A stretch of DNA of 64,000 bases from Micromonospora aurantiaca ATCC 27029 (GCF_000145235.1 NC_014391.1:5723501-5787500), one strand, 5' to 3'. Numbered from the stretch's first letter, positions 23,423 through 32,624 are shown. The notes: generated from the letters alone by a model not told the origin. Made by a program: numbers and translations.

Positions 23423-25213
23423 TCAGCGCCGGGTGTGGTCGCGGAAGCCCCGGCCGGACTTGCGGCCCAGGTAGCCGGCCGTGACCAGGTGCTCCAGCAG
23501 CGGGGCCGGGGCGAAGCCGGGCTCGCGCAGCTCCAGGTACAGCTCCCGCTGGATGGCCAGCGAGACGTCCAGGCCGACCACGTCGAGCAGCTCGAACGGA
23601 CCCATCGGGTAGCCGCAGCCCAGCTTCATCGCGTAGTCGATGTCGTCGGCGGTCGAGTAGCTGGCCTCCAGCATCTTCACCGCGTCGTTCAGGTACGGGA
23701 ACAGCAGCGCGTTGACGATGAAGCCGGACCGGTCGCCGCAGACCACGCCGGTCTTGCCGAGCTTCGCGCAGACCGCGCGGGCGGTGGCCGACGTCTCGGC
23801 GGAGGTGCGGATGGTCTGCACGATCTCCACCAGCGGCATGATCGGCGCCGGGTTGAAGAAGTGCAGGCCGACCACGTCGGCCGGGCGCTGGGTCGCCATC
23901 GCCACGTCGATCACCGGCAGCGACGAGGTGGTGGTGGCGAGCACGACGCCCGGCTTGCAGATCTCGTCGAGGCTGGCGAACAGCGCCTTCTTGACGCTCA
24001 GCTCCTCGATCACGGCCTCCACCACCAGGTCGACGTCGGCCAGGTGCTCCAGCGTCGCGGACCAGGTGATCCGGCCCAGCGCGTCGTCCCGGTCGGTCTC
24101 GCTGAGCTTGCCCCGCACCACGCCCTTGTTCAGCGAGGTCTTGACCGCCTCGCAGACCTTCGCGGACTTCTCCGCGCCCCGGGTCACCGAGATGACCTCG
24201 TACCCGGCCTTGGCGAACACCTCGATGATGCCGGTGGCCATGGTGCCGGAGCCGACCACGCCGACCTTCGCGATGGCGCAGGCGCCGTCGGCGAGCGCGG
24301 CGTCCGCGGCGAGCGGCGTGTACTCGTCGGGTACGACCTTCGGCGAGCCCGGCCGCTCGTAGGTGTAGAAGCCGCGGCCGGACTTGCGGCCCAGCAGCCC
24401 GGCGGTGACCATCTGCTTGAGCAGCGGGGCGGGGGCGTGCCGCCGGTCCCGGCCGCCGCGCCGGTACATGGTGTCGAGGATCTCGTACGCGGTGTCCAGG
24501 CCGATCAGGTCCATCAGCGCCAGCGGGCCCATCGGCAGGCCGCAGCCGAGCTTCATGGCGGCGTCGATGTCCTCGCGGGTGGCGTAGCGGGCCTCGAACA
24601 TGCCGACCGCGTGGTTCAGGTAGCCGAACAGCAGCGCGTTGGCGATGAAGCCGGCCCGGTCGCTGATCGTCACGTCGACCTTGCCGAGCCGCTCGCAGAG
24701 CGCCTCCACGTCGGCGACCACGTCGGCGGAGGTGACCACCGTGCGGACCACCTCGACCAGCTTCATCACCGGGGCCGGGTTGAAGAAGTGGATACCGATG
24801 ACCTGGTTGGGCCGGGTGGTGGCGACGGAGATCTCGGTGACGCTCAGCGAGGACGTGTTGGTGGCCAGGATCGCCTCGGGCTTGCAGACCCGGTCCAGCT
24901 CGGCGAAGATCCGCTGCTTGAGGTCCAGGTGCTCGGGCACCGCCTCGATCACCAGGTCCACGTCGTGCAGAGCGTCCAGCCCGACCCGGAAGTCGACCCG
25001 CGCGAGCAGGGCGTCCCGCTCGGCCTCGGCGAGCTTGCCCTTGGCGACCGCCCGGTCGGTGGAGCCGGTGAGCGTGGCCCGGCCGCGTTCCAGCGCCGCG
25101 TCGGAGATCTCGACGGCTGTGACGTCGACGCCGTTGCGGGCGAACACCTCCACGATGCCGGCACCCATGGTGCCCAGACCCACCACGCCCACCCTGGTGA
25201 ACTCCCGCGCCAC
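23423..25213 (-). CDS. Two-domain 3-hydroxyacyl-CoA (3-hydroxybutyryl-CoA) dehydrogenase
   Basis: A 596-residue protein with two complete dehydrogenase units in tandem. Each has an NAD loop (RVGVVGLGTMGAGI near residue 7; KVGVVGSGTMATGI near 315), a catalytic His-Glu region (GIHFFNPAPVMKLVEV; GLHFFNPAPIMPLVEI), and a C-terminal dimer domain ending in LGRKSGRGF. Both appear catalytically intact. Such head-to-tail enzymes occur in other actinomycetes. GTG at 25213 was chosen because GGGGAGG lies 6 nt upstream; the ATG at 25252 has no site. It supplies the acetoacetyl-CoA to 3-hydroxybutyryl-CoA step or beta-oxidation. No crotonase lies next to it. Confidence 0.92.
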   Translation of the reverse strand: MAREFTRVGVVGLGTMGAGIVEVFARNGVDVTAVEISDAALERGRATLTGSTDRAVAKGKLAEAERDALLARVDFRVGLDALHDVDLVIEAVPEHLDLKQRIFAELDRVCKPEAILATNTSSLSVTEISVATTRPNQVIGIHFFNPAPVMKLVEVVRTVVTSADVVADVEALCERLGKVDVTISDRAGFIANALLFGYLNHAVGMFEARYATREDIDAAMKLGCGLPMGPLALMDLIGLDTAYEILDTMYRRGGRDRRHAPAPLLKQMVTAGLLGRKSGRGFYTYERPGSPKVVPDEYTPLAADAALADGACAIAKVGVVGSGTMATGIIEVFAKAGYEVISVTRGAEKSAKVCEAVKTSLNKGVVRGKLSETDRDDALGRITWSATLEHLADVDLVVEAVIEELSVKKALFASLDEICKPGVVLATTTSSLPVIDVAMATQRPADVVGLHFFNPAPIMPLVEIVQTIRTSAETSATARAVCAKLGKTGVVCGDRSGFIVNALLFPYLNDAVKMLEASYSTADDIDYAMKLGCGYPMGPFELLDVVGLDVSLAIQRELYLELREPGFAPAPLLEHLVTAGYLGRKSGRGFRDHTRR

Positions 25214-25336
25214 GACCGGCCTCCCCTGGCTCGACTCCGCCGTCCGCGACATGAACGGCCGCTAAGGTTATGCGCCGGAGTCTGCCACGTGACGCTGTGT
25301 TGTCGAGACGCCGTGGGATATTTCACGCACCGCGCC

Positions 25337-26401
25337 TCACCCGGTGGCGTTCTCCCCGGCCAGCGCCAGCAGTTCGGCGACGAACTCCGCCGGCCGCTCC
25401 AGGTGCGGGCTGTGCCCGCAGCCGGGCAGCACCACCTCGCGGTACGTCCCGCCGGCCGCCGCGTACCGGTCCAGCACCGCGCGGGTCTGCCCCACCATCG
25501 GCTGCGGCGGGCACTCCGCCTCACCCGGCCAGCCGGGCACCACACCGAGCCGGCCGAGGTACGCCAGGTCGAACAGCGAGGTGTCCGAGACGATCACGTC
25601 GGCGTCCCCGCGTACCCAGGTCACCGGCGGCTTGACCGGCACGGCGACCAGTTCGTCGGCGAGCCGGAAGTGGGCCGGGGCCAGCGCGTTGAGGACGCCG
25701 CGCGGCCCGGCGGCGGTCCCCGGCCAGTGCGCCGAGGCGACGGCCGTGCCCGGGTAGTTGTCGTCGCCGGTGGCGGTGGTCAGCATGCTCTCCAGCAGCA
25801 GGTCCTCGTCGTCGCCGAGTGACGCCGGGTCGGCCACGTACGCGGCGCGCAGCACCGCCCGCGGGCTGGTCGGGCCGTCCGCGCTCCGGTCACCGGCGGC
25901 GAGCCGGGCCACGAAGTCGGGGTTCGCGCCGCCGGCGCCGGTGCCGGCGAAGTCGGGCGTGGTGGGGGTGCCGTCGAGGTCCCGGGTGCCGCCGAAGCCG
26001 TACGGGGACACCGGCGCCTCCAGCAGCAGCGCGGCCACCCGCTCGGGGTGGCCGACGAGCAGCCGCATCGCCACGCCGCCGCCCAGCGAGTGCCCGGCCA
26101 CCACCGGCCGGGCGCCGGGCGCGAACAGCCCCGGGGCGTCCAGCAGCGCGGCCACGTCGTCGGCGAAGTCGTCGAGCCCTCGGGTGGCGTCGACCGGCGC
26201 GGTGTCGGTCTCGCCGTAGCCGCGCAGGTCGGGGGCGACCACCCGCAGCGTCTCCGGCAGCCGGGCGAGCAGCGGTTCCCAGAAGGCGGAGGAGGAGACG
26301 TTGCCGTGCACCAGCAGCACCGGTACGCCGTCCGGTGGACCGGCCACGCGGACCGCCTGGGTGATGCCGTTGGCCTGGACGGTGAGCCGTGCGCTGCGCA
26401 T
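25337..26401 (-). CDS. Alpha/beta hydrolase
   Basis: A 354-residue hydrolase of the canonical type. Seen: VPVLLVHGNVSSSAFWEPLLARL with the HGN oxyanion motif, VVAPDLRGYGET, the nucleophile elbow VAGHSLGGGVAMRL, TWVRGDADVIVSD with the acid, and GCGHSPHLERPAEFV with the catalytic His. It is longer than the typical 280 residues because of a lid insert around residues 150-240. The substrate is unknown. ATG at 26401 has no ribosome site, so translation may be leaderless. A 61-bp palindromic repeat lies about 100 bp upstream. Confidence 0.88.
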   Translation of the reverse strand: MRSARLTVQANGITQAVRVAGPPDGVPVLLVHGNVSSSAFWEPLLARLPETLRVVAPDLRGYGETDTAPVDATRGLDDFADDVAALLDAPGLFAPGARPVVAGHSLGGGVAMRLLVGHPERVAALLLEAPVSPYGFGGTRDLDGTPTTPDFAGTGAGGANPDFVARLAAGDRSADGPTSPRAVLRAAYVADPASLGDDEDLLLESMLTTATGDDNYPGTAVASAHWPGTAAGPRGVLNALAPAHFRLADELVAVPVKPPVTWVRGDADVIVSDTSLFDLAYLGRLGVVPGWPGEAECPPQPMVGQTRAVLDRYAAAGGTYREVVLPGCGHSPHLERPAEFVAELLALAGENATG

Positions 26402-26501
26402 CCGCGCATGCTGGCACGGGCACCGGCCCCCGGTCCATGTGCCCCACCGACACACCGGCCCGCCGAGAGGTGGGCGCCGGACCACCCCGCCCCCTCACCG
26501 C

Positions 26502-26562
26502 GTCGATCATGAGGTTGACGGCGACATATCGGACGCAGAACACCGCCAACTTCATGATCGAC
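26502..26562. repeat. Palindromic repeat, GTCGATCATGAAGTTG type (copy 1)
   Basis: A 61-bp element with 19-bp inverted ends (GTCGATCATGAGGTTGACG against 26544-26562, two mismatches). Copy 2 at 43163-43223 has the same length and a similar core (GACA...CGGAC...AACACCGC). It lies in the gap between the hydrolase and FHA genes. Confidence 0.88.
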
Positions 26563-26619
26563 CGGGCCTGGGAGCCCAACCCATCAGCGGCCCCGAGGGC
26601 CCGGCGGATGCCCGGAGGT

Positions 26620-27066
26620 CTAGCTGACGTCGGCCGGCTGCGCCTCGCGCGCCTCGATCGGCTGGCGCGGCCCGGGGACGGGCAGCGGCAGGGTGGGACG
26701 CTGGTCGCGGCGCAGCGCGCCGAAGCTCATCCCGACCGGGTCGGTCCGGGCCACGCCCGGGTCGTAGAGGCGCAGGTCGGTGCGGCCCAGCCGGACCACG
26801 TCGCCGTCGGCGATCGCCACGCTGCCGGTGACCCGGGTGTCGTTGAGCCAGGTGCCGTTGGTCGAGCCGAGGTCGGTGAGCATCACCCCCTCCGGGGTGG
26901 CCCGGACGGTGGCGTGCCGCCGGCTCAGGTGCGGGTCGGCGAGCACGATGTCGGCGGTCGGCGCACGGCCGATCACCTGCGCGTCCTGGCCGACCCGGAA
27001 CGTGAGCCCCCGCATCGCCCCGCCCGACACCGTCAGCAACGGCATCAGCTCAGGATGCTCCTCCAT
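26620..27066 (-). CDS. FHA-domain protein
   Basis: A 148-residue phosphothreonine-binding protein. The FHA signature is complete: VIGRAPTADIVLADPHLSRRHATV, then LTDLGSTNGTWLN, with the Arg, Ser-Arg-Arg-His and Asn-Gly residues that bind pThr. The last 40 residues are a Pro/Arg-rich tail. FHA proteins read Ser/Thr kinase signals; no kinase lies in the window. ATG at 27066 has GGAGG upstream, though with a long spacing of 10 nt. Confidence 0.9.
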   Translation of the reverse strand: MEEHPELMPLLTVSGGAMRGLTFRVGQDAQVIGRAPTADIVLADPHLSRRHATVRATPEGVMLTDLGSTNGTWLNDTRVTGSVAIADGDVVRLGRTDLRLYDPGVARTDPVGMSFGALRRDQRPTLPLPVPGPRQPIEAREAQPADVS

Positions 27067-27272
27067 GGACAGTCGACCTCCACCCCACATCGCCCCGCGG
27101 CGTCAGCCTGCCACCTCACCGTAGTGGCTTGCACCACCGCGCGGTCACCCCCGCGACCCCGGCCGGTCATCTCCCGTTCGCCGTTTCGGACGGCACTTCC
27201 GTCGATGCGACGGCTGATCGTCGGCGCAGCGTACGGCGCGTTCGACACCTACCGGCGAGTAATCCTCGGGTC

Positions 27273-27278
27273 TAGACT
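27273..27278 (+). promoter_or_regulatory. Candidate -10 box of a leaderless transcript
   Basis: TAGACT ends 6 nt before the ATG of the aldehyde dehydrogenase gene and no ribosome site is present, as expected for a leaderless message. Confidence 0.45.
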
Positions 27279-27284
27279 TCGGCC

Positions 27285-28787
27285 ATGACCGCTGTACACG
27301 TGCCGGGCGCCCCGCTCATCTCCGAGGGTCTATTGGTCTCGACCAGCCCGGCCACCGGCGCCGAGGCAGGCAGATTCCCGCTGGCCGACGAGGCGGACGT
27401 GCGTGCCGCTGTCGACCGCGCCCGGGCGGCCGGCGACTGGTGGGCCGGGCTCGGCTTCGCCGGCCGGCGGGACCGCCTCCAGCGCTGGCGCGGCGTGCTC
27501 GCCCGGCGGATCGACGAGCTGGCCGACCTGATGCACACCGAGGGCGGCAAGCCGGTCGGTGACGCCGTGGTGGAGATCCTCACCGCGCTGGAGCACATCG
27601 ACTGGGCGGCCCGCAACGCTCAGCGGGTGCTCGGGCCGCGCCGGGTCCGCTCCCGCCTGATCCTCGCCGAGTTCACCGGTCACCTCGAATACCAGCCGTA
27701 CGGCGTGGTCGGCGTCATCGGCCCGTGGAACTACCCGGTCTTCACGCCGATCGGCTCCGCCGCGTACGCGCTCGCGGCCGGCAACGCCGTGGTGTTCAAG
27801 CCGAGCGAGTACACCCCGGCGGTCGGTCAGTGGCTGGTCGACCGGTTCGTCGAGGTGGTGCCGGAGCAGCCGGTGTTCCAGGCGGTGCACGGCTTCGGCG
27901 CGGTCGGTGCCGCGCTGTGCCGCTCCGGGGTCGGCAAGGTCGCGTTCACCGGCTCGACCGCCACCGCGAAGCGGGTGATGGCCGCCTGCGCCGAGTCGCT
28001 CACGCCGGTGCTGCTGGAGGCCGGCGGCAAGGACGCGATGATCGTGGACACGGACGCCGACCTGGACGCCGCGGCGGAGGCGTGCGTGTGGGGCGGGCTC
28101 ACCAACGCCGGCCAGACGTGCATCGGCATCGAGCGGGTCTACGCGGTCGACCAGGTCTTCGACACCTTCGTGGAGAAGGTGGTGGCGAAGGCCGGGCGGC
28201 TCACTGTGGGCGCCGACGGGTCCGACCTCGGCCCGATCACCATGCCGTCGCAGATCGACATCATCCGCCGGCACATCGACGACGCGCTCAGCCGGGGCGG
28301 CCGGGCCGTGCTCGGCGGCCCGGAGGCGGTCCAGCCGCCGTACGTGCACCCGACGGTGCTCGTCGACGTGCCGGAGGACTCGGCCGCCGTGCAGGAGGAG
28401 ACGTTCGGCCCGACGCTCGTGGTCAACCGCGTCCGCGACGTGGACGAGGCGGTCGAGCGGGCCAACGCGCTGCCGTACGGGCTCGGGGGTTCGGTCTTCG
28501 GCCGGGCGCGGGCGGTGGCGGTGGCGCGGCGGCTGCGTTCCGGGATGGCCTCGGTCAACTCGGCACTGACGTTCGCCGGGATGTCGACGCTGCCGTTCGG
28601 CGGCACCGGCGAGTCCGGCTTCGGCCGCATCCACGGCGAGGAGGGGCTGCGCGAGTTCGGCCGGCCCAAGTCGGTCACCCGCCGCCGGGCCCGGTCGCTG
28701 CTGCCGGCGATGACGTTCGAGCGCACCCCGGCCGACGTCGCCCGCCTGGTCAAGATCGCCAAGCTGATGTACGGCCGGGGCCGCTGA
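27285..28787 (+). CDS. NAD(P)-dependent aldehyde dehydrogenase
   Basis: A 500-residue member of the aldehyde dehydrogenase superfamily. Seen: GVVGVIGPWNYPVFTP, NAVVFKPSEYTP, the cofactor region KVAFTGSTATAKRVM, the catalytic Glu in LLEAGGKDAMIV, the catalytic Cys in NAGQTCIGIERV, and EETFGPTLVVNR. The C-terminus has an extra 30 residues (LPAMTFERTPADVARLVKIAKLMYG). The motif set is near that of succinate-semialdehyde and long-chain aldehyde dehydrogenases, so the substrate is uncertain. ATG at 27285 follows a TAGACT box by 6 nt. The next gene is convergent. Confidence 0.9.
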   Translation: MTAVHVPGAPLISEGLLVSTSPATGAEAGRFPLADEADVRAAVDRARAAGDWWAGLGFAGRRDRLQRWRGVLARRIDELADLMHTEGGKPVGDAVVEILTALEHIDWAARNAQRVLGPRRVRSRLILAEFTGHLEYQPYGVVGVIGPWNYPVFTPIGSAAYALAAGNAVVFKPSEYTPAVGQWLVDRFVEVVPEQPVFQAVHGFGAVGAALCRSGVGKVAFTGSTATAKRVMAACAESLTPVLLEAGGKDAMIVDTDADLDAAAEACVWGGLTNAGQTCIGIERVYAVDQVFDTFVEKVVAKAGRLTVGADGSDLGPITMPSQIDIIRRHIDDALSRGGRAVLGGPEAVQPPYVHPTVLVDVPEDSAAVQEETFGPTLVVNRVRDVDEAVERANALPYGLGGSVFGRARAVAVARRLRSGMASVNSALTFAGMSTLPFGGTGESGFGRIHGEEGLREFGRPKSVTRRRARSLLPAMTFERTPADVARLVKIAKLMYGRGR

Positions 28788-28796
28788 GGCGGCGCC

Positions 28797-29456
28797 TCAG
28801 AACAGCGTCAGCTCGTCGCGCTCGATGCCGCGCAGCTTGTCGTAGTCGACCACCACGCACCGGATCCCCCGGTCGGTGGCGAGCACCCGCGCCTGCGGCT
28901 TGATCTCCTGCGCGGCGAACACGCCGGCCACCGGCGCGAGCAGCGGATCGCGGTTCATCAGCTCCAGGTAGCGGGTGAGCTGCTCCACGCCGTCGATCTC
29001 GCCGCGCCGCTTCACCTCCACCGCCACCGCGCCGCCGACCGCGTCCCGGCAGAGCAGGTCGACCGGCCCGATCGCGGTCATGTACTCGCGCCGGACCAGC
29101 GTGTACCCCTCCCCCAGCGTCGCCGGGTTCGCGGCGAGCAGCTCCTGGAGGTGCGCCTCGACGCCGTCCTTGCGCAGGCCCGGGTCCACGCCCAGCTCGT
29201 ACGAGGTGTCCTGGAAGATCTCCTCCAGGGTGATGCGCAGCTCCTCGCCGGCCTTGTTCACCACCCGCCAGACGCCGGGCGCCTCCTCCAGCCGGCAGGG
29301 CGGGCTCATCCAGTTCAACGGCTTGTAGGCCCGGTCGTCCGCATGGATCGACACCGACCCGTCCGCCTTCACCATGAGCAACCGGGTAGCCGGGGGCAGG
29401 TGGGCCGAGAGCCGTCCGACATAGTCCACCGAGCACTTCGCAATCACCAACCGCAC
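28797..29456 (-). CDS. nucS: Endonuclease NucS (non-canonical mismatch repair)
   Basis: A 219-residue mismatch-specific endonuclease that replaces MutS/MutL repair in many actinobacteria. Nearly every block resembles mycobacterial Nuc[74 protein letters not shown], the nuclease core [21 protein letters not shown] and [12 protein letters not shown]. The C-terminus ELTLF matches the sliding-clamp-binding tail. GTG at 29456 gives the family start. A divergent DUF4126 gene follows after 71 bp. Confidence 0.95.
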   Translation of the reverse strand: MRLVIAKCSVDYVGRLSAHLPPATRLLMVKADGSVSIHADDRAYKPLNWMSPPCRLEEAPGVWRVVNKAGEELRITLEEIFQDTSYELGVDPGLRKDGVEAHLQELLAANPATLGEGYTLVRREYMTAIGPVDLLCRDAVGGAVAVEVKRRGEIDGVEQLTRYLELMNRDPLLAPVAGVFAAQEIKPQARVLATDRGIRCVVVDYDKLRGIERDELTLF

Positions 29457-29527
29457 CCGCCGAGGGTAGCCGAGGCCCCGGCGGACGCCGACGAGCGCCA
29501 CTGGCGTACCGGTGCCATATTGAGATC

Positions 29528-30145
29528 GTGCTCGAAGTCCTCACCGGTTCCGGCCTGGCCGCCTCGGCGGGCCTGAACGCCTACATCCCGCTGCTGCTGA
29601 TGGGGCTGCTGTCCCGCTACACCGATCTGGTCGAGCTGCCGAGCGGCTGGCAGTGGCTCGGCAACGGCTGGGTGGTGCTGATCCTCGCCGTGCTGCTCGC
29701 GGTCGAGGTGGTGGCCGACAAGGTGCCAGTGGTCGACCACGTCAACGACGTGGTGCAGACGGTGGTCCGGCCGACCGCGGGCGGGCTCGCGTTCGGCGCG
29801 GGCGCCGGCTCGGAGACGGTCACCGTGAGCGACCCGGACACGTTCTTCTCCACCCATCAGTGGGTGCCGGTGGTGGTCGGCGTGCTGATCGCGCTCGGCG
29901 TACACCTGCTCAAGGCCGCCGCGCGGCCGGTCATCAACGCGACCACGGCCGGGGTGGGCGCGCCGGTGGCCAGCACCGCCGAGGACGCGACGAGCGTGGT
30001 CATGTCGGTGGTGGCGCTGCTGCTGCCGGTGCTGGTGCTGGTGTTCCTGGTCGCCCTGGTGTTCTTCGTACCGTGGCTGTTCCGCCGCCGCCGGGAGCGG
30101 CGCCGCGAGCGCGCCGCGGCCCGCGCGGCCGGCTTCCGCGTCTGA
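29528..30145 (+). CDS. DUF4126 family membrane protein
   Basis: A 205-residue membrane protein: [53 protein letters not shown], and two C-terminal membrane helices followed by a strongly basic tail. These fit DUF4126, whose function is unknown. Its ATG at 29528 is 71 bp from the divergent nucS start, so the two may share a promoter region. Confidence 0.85.
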   Translation: MLEVLTGSGLAASAGLNAYIPLLLMGLLSRYTDLVELPSGWQWLGNGWVVLILAVLLAVEVVADKVPVVDHVNDVVQTVVRPTAGGLAFGAGAGSETVTVSDPDTFFSTHQWVPVVVGVLIALGVHLLKAAARPVINATTAGVGAPVASTAEDATSVVMSVVALLLPVLVLVFLVALVFFVPWLFRRRRERRRERAAARAAGFRV

Positions 30146-30204
30146 CCCGCACCGACTCCCGAAACCCCTAAAATCGGGTCAAGAAACCCAAGGAGGTACG
30201 GGAG

Positions 30205-30501
30205 ATGACCGCGTCGTTGGAGATGCCCCGGGTCCAGGAGTGCGCCGTCCGGTCCTGCGCCTACAACCACACGAACGACTGCCACGCGTTCGCCATCACG
30301 ATCGGCAGCAGCGACCACGCGCACTGCCACACGTTCGTGGAGATGCCGGTGCGCGGCGGCCTCGACCAGTTGGTCGCGCAGGTGGGCGCGTGCTCGCGCG
30401 CCGACTGCCGGCACAACGCCGACCTGGAGTGTCACGCCCCGGCCATCACCGTCGGCCCCGACATGGACATGGCCGACTGCATGACCTACGAGAGCCGCTG
30501 A
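30205..30501 (+). CDS. Cys-rich small protein with two DUF1540-like units
   Basis: A 98-residue protein made of two similar metal-binding-like units: CAVRSCAYNHTNDCHAFAI ... HCHTF, then CSRADCRHNADLECHAPAI ... DCMTY. Each has a Cys-x4-Cys-x7-Cys pattern plus a later Cys, the DUF1540 layout. A structural or metal role is likely; none is known. AAGGAGGT sits 7 nt before the ATG, a very strong ribosome site that suggests high expression. Confidence 0.85.
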   Translation: MTASLEMPRVQECAVRSCAYNHTNDCHAFAITIGSSDHAHCHTFVEMPVRGGLDQLVAQVGACSRADCRHNADLECHAPAITVGPDMDMADCMTYESR

Positions 30502-30516
30502 CCCACCCGCGCGGAC

Positions 30517-30540
30517 GCGGCGCCTGCTTGCGGGCGCCGC
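30517..30540 (+). terminator. Terminator after the Cys-rich small gene
   Basis: GCGGCGCC and GGCGCCGC form an 8-bp stem around an 8-nt loop, followed by TTTCG, 16 bp past the stop codon. Confidence 0.75.
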
Positions 30541-30554
30541 TTTCGCGCGCGGTT

Positions 30555-30606
30555 GTTAAGAAGGGGCCCCTTGCCTACCGGAGGCGTTAATAAGGGGCCC
30601 TTCCTT
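30555..30606. repeat. GGGCCC stop-codon repeat (copy 2)
   Basis: A 52-bp element that abuts the stop codon of ecm. Read on the minus strand it goes from TGA directly into AAGGAAGGGCCCC, then TTAACGCCTCCGGTAGG, then a second GGGGCCCCTTCTTAAC half. Same orientation relative to its gene as the copies at 13611, 37844 and 63652. Confidence 0.9.
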
Positions 30607-32610
30607 TCACGACAGGGTGTTCGCCTCGCGGATCACTGTGACCAGCTCGTCGATGATGCCGGTGAGCGCGAAGTCCTTCGGCGTGAACACCCGGGCCACC
30701 CCGGCGGCCCGCAGCGCCTCGGCGTCGGCGGCCGGGATGATCCCGCCCACCACCACCGGCAGGTCGCCCCGCCCGGCCGCGCGCAGCCCGTCCAGCACCG
30801 CCGGCACGGCGGCCAGGTGCGAGCCGGAGAGCACGGAGAGGCCGACCAGGTCGACGTCCTCCTCCACCGCGGCCGCCACGATCTGCCCGGCGGTCAGGCG
30901 GATGCCCTGGTAGACCACCTCGAAGCCGGCGTCGCGGGCGCGTACCGCGATCTGCTCCGCGCCGTTGGAGTGCCCGTCCAGCCCCGGCTTGCCGACCAGC
31001 AGCCGCAGCCGCCCGCTGCCCAGCTCCCGGGCGGTCGCGACGACCCGCTCCCGCACCCCGGCGAGGGTCGCGTCACCGGCTGTGCCGACCGCCCCGGCCA
31101 GGCCGGTCGGCGCGCGGTACTCGCCGTACACCCGGCGCAGCGCGCCCGCCCACTCGCCGGTGGTGACACCGGCCCTGACACATCCGAGCGTCGCCGGCAT
31201 CAGGTTCGCCGTGGTGGCGGCATCGGCGCGCAGCCGGTCCAGCGCCGCCTCGACCGCCGCCGCGTCCCGGTCGGCCCGCCACCGGCGTACGCCGTCGGTG
31301 GCCGCCTCCTCGACGGCCGGGTCCACCTGCTCGATCGCCTCCGCGCCGGCCGCTGTGAGCGGCGACGGCTCGGTCTCGGTGAACCGGTTGACGCCGACCA
31401 CCACGTCCGAGCCGGACTCCATCCGGCGGCGCCGGTCGGCGAGCGAGGCCACCAGCGCGCTCTTGAGGTAGCCGGACTCGACGGCCGTGACCACGCCGCC
31501 CATCTCCAGCACCTTCTCCAGCTCGACCCGGGCACCGGAGACGATCTCGTCGACCAGCGCGGTCATCACGTGCGAGCCGGCGAACAGGTCCGGATACTCC
31601 AGCAGGTCCGACTCGTACGCCAGCACCTGCTGCATGCGCAGCGACCACTGCTGGTCCCACGGGCGGGGCAGGCCCAGCGCCTCGTTCCAGGCGGGCAGCT
31701 GCACCGCGCGGGCACGGGCGTCGCGGGACAGCGTGACGCCGAGCATCTCCAGCACGATCCGCTGGATGTTGTTCTCCGGCTGCGCCTCGGTCAGGCCCAG
31801 CGAGTTGACCTGGACGCCGTAGCGGAACCGGCGCTGCTTCGGGTTCTCCACGCCGTAGCGGTCGCGGGTGATCTCGTCCCAGAGCGCGCCGAACGCGCGC
31901 ATCTTGGCGATCTCCTCGACGAAGCGCACCCCGGCGTTGACGAAGAACGAGATCCGCTGGACGACGTCGCCCATCCGCTCGGGCGGCACCTGACCGGAGT
32001 CGCGCACGGTGTCCAGCACGGCGACGGCGGTGGCCAGCGCGAAGCCGACCTCCTGCACCGGCGTCGCGCCGGCCTCCTGGAGGTGGTACGAGCAGATGTT
32101 CACCGGGTTCCACCGGGGCATCTCGCGCAGCGTGTACGCGATCACGTCGGCGGTCAGCCGCAGCGAGGCCGCCGGCGGGAAGATGTACGTCCCCCGGGAC
32201 AGGTACTCCTTGATGATGTCGTTCTGCGTGGTGCCGGCGCAGCGGCTCAGCTCCGCGCCCTGCTCGGCGGCGACGGTGCCGTAGAGGCCGAGCAGCCACA
32301 TCGCCGGGGCGTTGATGGTCATCGAGGTGTTCATCTCGGCCAGCGGGATGCCCTCGAACAGCGCCCGCATGTCACCCAGGTGCGCCACCGGCACGCCGAC
32401 CCGGCCCACCTCGCCGGCGGCCAGCTCGTGGTCCGGGTCGTACCCGGTCTGGGTGGGCAGGTCGAAGGCGACCGACAGGCCGGTCTGCCCCTTCGCCAGG
32501 TTGCGGCGGAAGAGCGCGTTGGTGGCCGCGGCGGAGGAGTGCCCGGCGTACGTGCGCATCACCCACGGGCGGTCCCGCTCGGGCAGCCGTCCCGGCATCG
32601 CGTCGTCCAT
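30607..32610 (-). CDS. ecm: Ethylmalonyl-CoA mutase, adenosylcobalamin-dependent
   Basis: Isomerises ethylmalonyl-CoA to methylsuccinyl-CoA. 667 residues. The acyl-CoA TIM barrel is seen in YAGHSSAAATNALFRRNLAKG, VAFDLPTQTGYDP, MNTSMTINAPAMWLL and NICSYHLQEAGATPVQE. The C-terminal B12 domain carries DGHSNG at 545-550 with the cobalt-binding His at 547. The block structure closely resembles Streptomyces MeaA, now known as Ecm, more than methylmalonyl-CoA mutase. ATG at 32610 is the first in frame after the putative operator; the ribosome site is weak. With ccrA, thiolase, dehydrogenases and epimerase in the window it forms an ethylmalonyl-CoA set, although it stands in its own transcription unit. 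Confidence 0.93.
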   Translation of the reverse strand: MDDAMPGRLPERDRPWVMRTYAGHSSAAATNALFRRNLAKGQTGLSVAFDLPTQTGYDPDHELAAGEVGRVGVPVAHLGDMRALFEGIPLAEMNTSMTINAPAMWLLGLYGTVAAEQGAELSRCAGTTQNDIIKEYLSRGTYIFPPAASLRLTADVIAYTLREMPRWNPVNICSYHLQEAGATPVQEVGFALATAVAVLDTVRDSGQVPPERMGDVVQRISFFVNAGVRFVEEIAKMRAFGALWDEITRDRYGVENPKQRRFRYGVQVNSLGLTEAQPENNIQRIVLEMLGVTLSRDARARAVQLPAWNEALGLPRPWDQQWSLRMQQVLAYESDLLEYPDLFAGSHVMTALVDEIVSGARVELEKVLEMGGVVTAVESGYLKSALVASLADRRRRMESGSDVVVGVNRFTETEPSPLTAAGAEAIEQVDPAVEEAATDGVRRWRADRDAAAVEAALDRLRADAATTANLMPATLGCVRAGVTTGEWAGALRRVYGEYRAPTGLAGAVGTAGDATLAGVRERVVATARELGSGRLRLLVGKPGLDGHSNGAEQIAVRARDAGFEVVYQGIRLTAGQIVAAAVEEDVDLVGLSVLSGSHLAAVPAVLDGLRAAGRGDLPVVVGGIIPAADAEALRAAGVARVFTPKDFALTGIIDELVTVIREANTLS

Positions 32611-32624
32611 GGCCGGAGTTTAAG

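Noticed and set aside
25214-25252. ATG at 25252 as start of the two-domain dehydrogenase
   Set aside because: No ribosome site; the GTG at 25213 has GGGGAGG 6 nt upstream and fits the family N-terminus.
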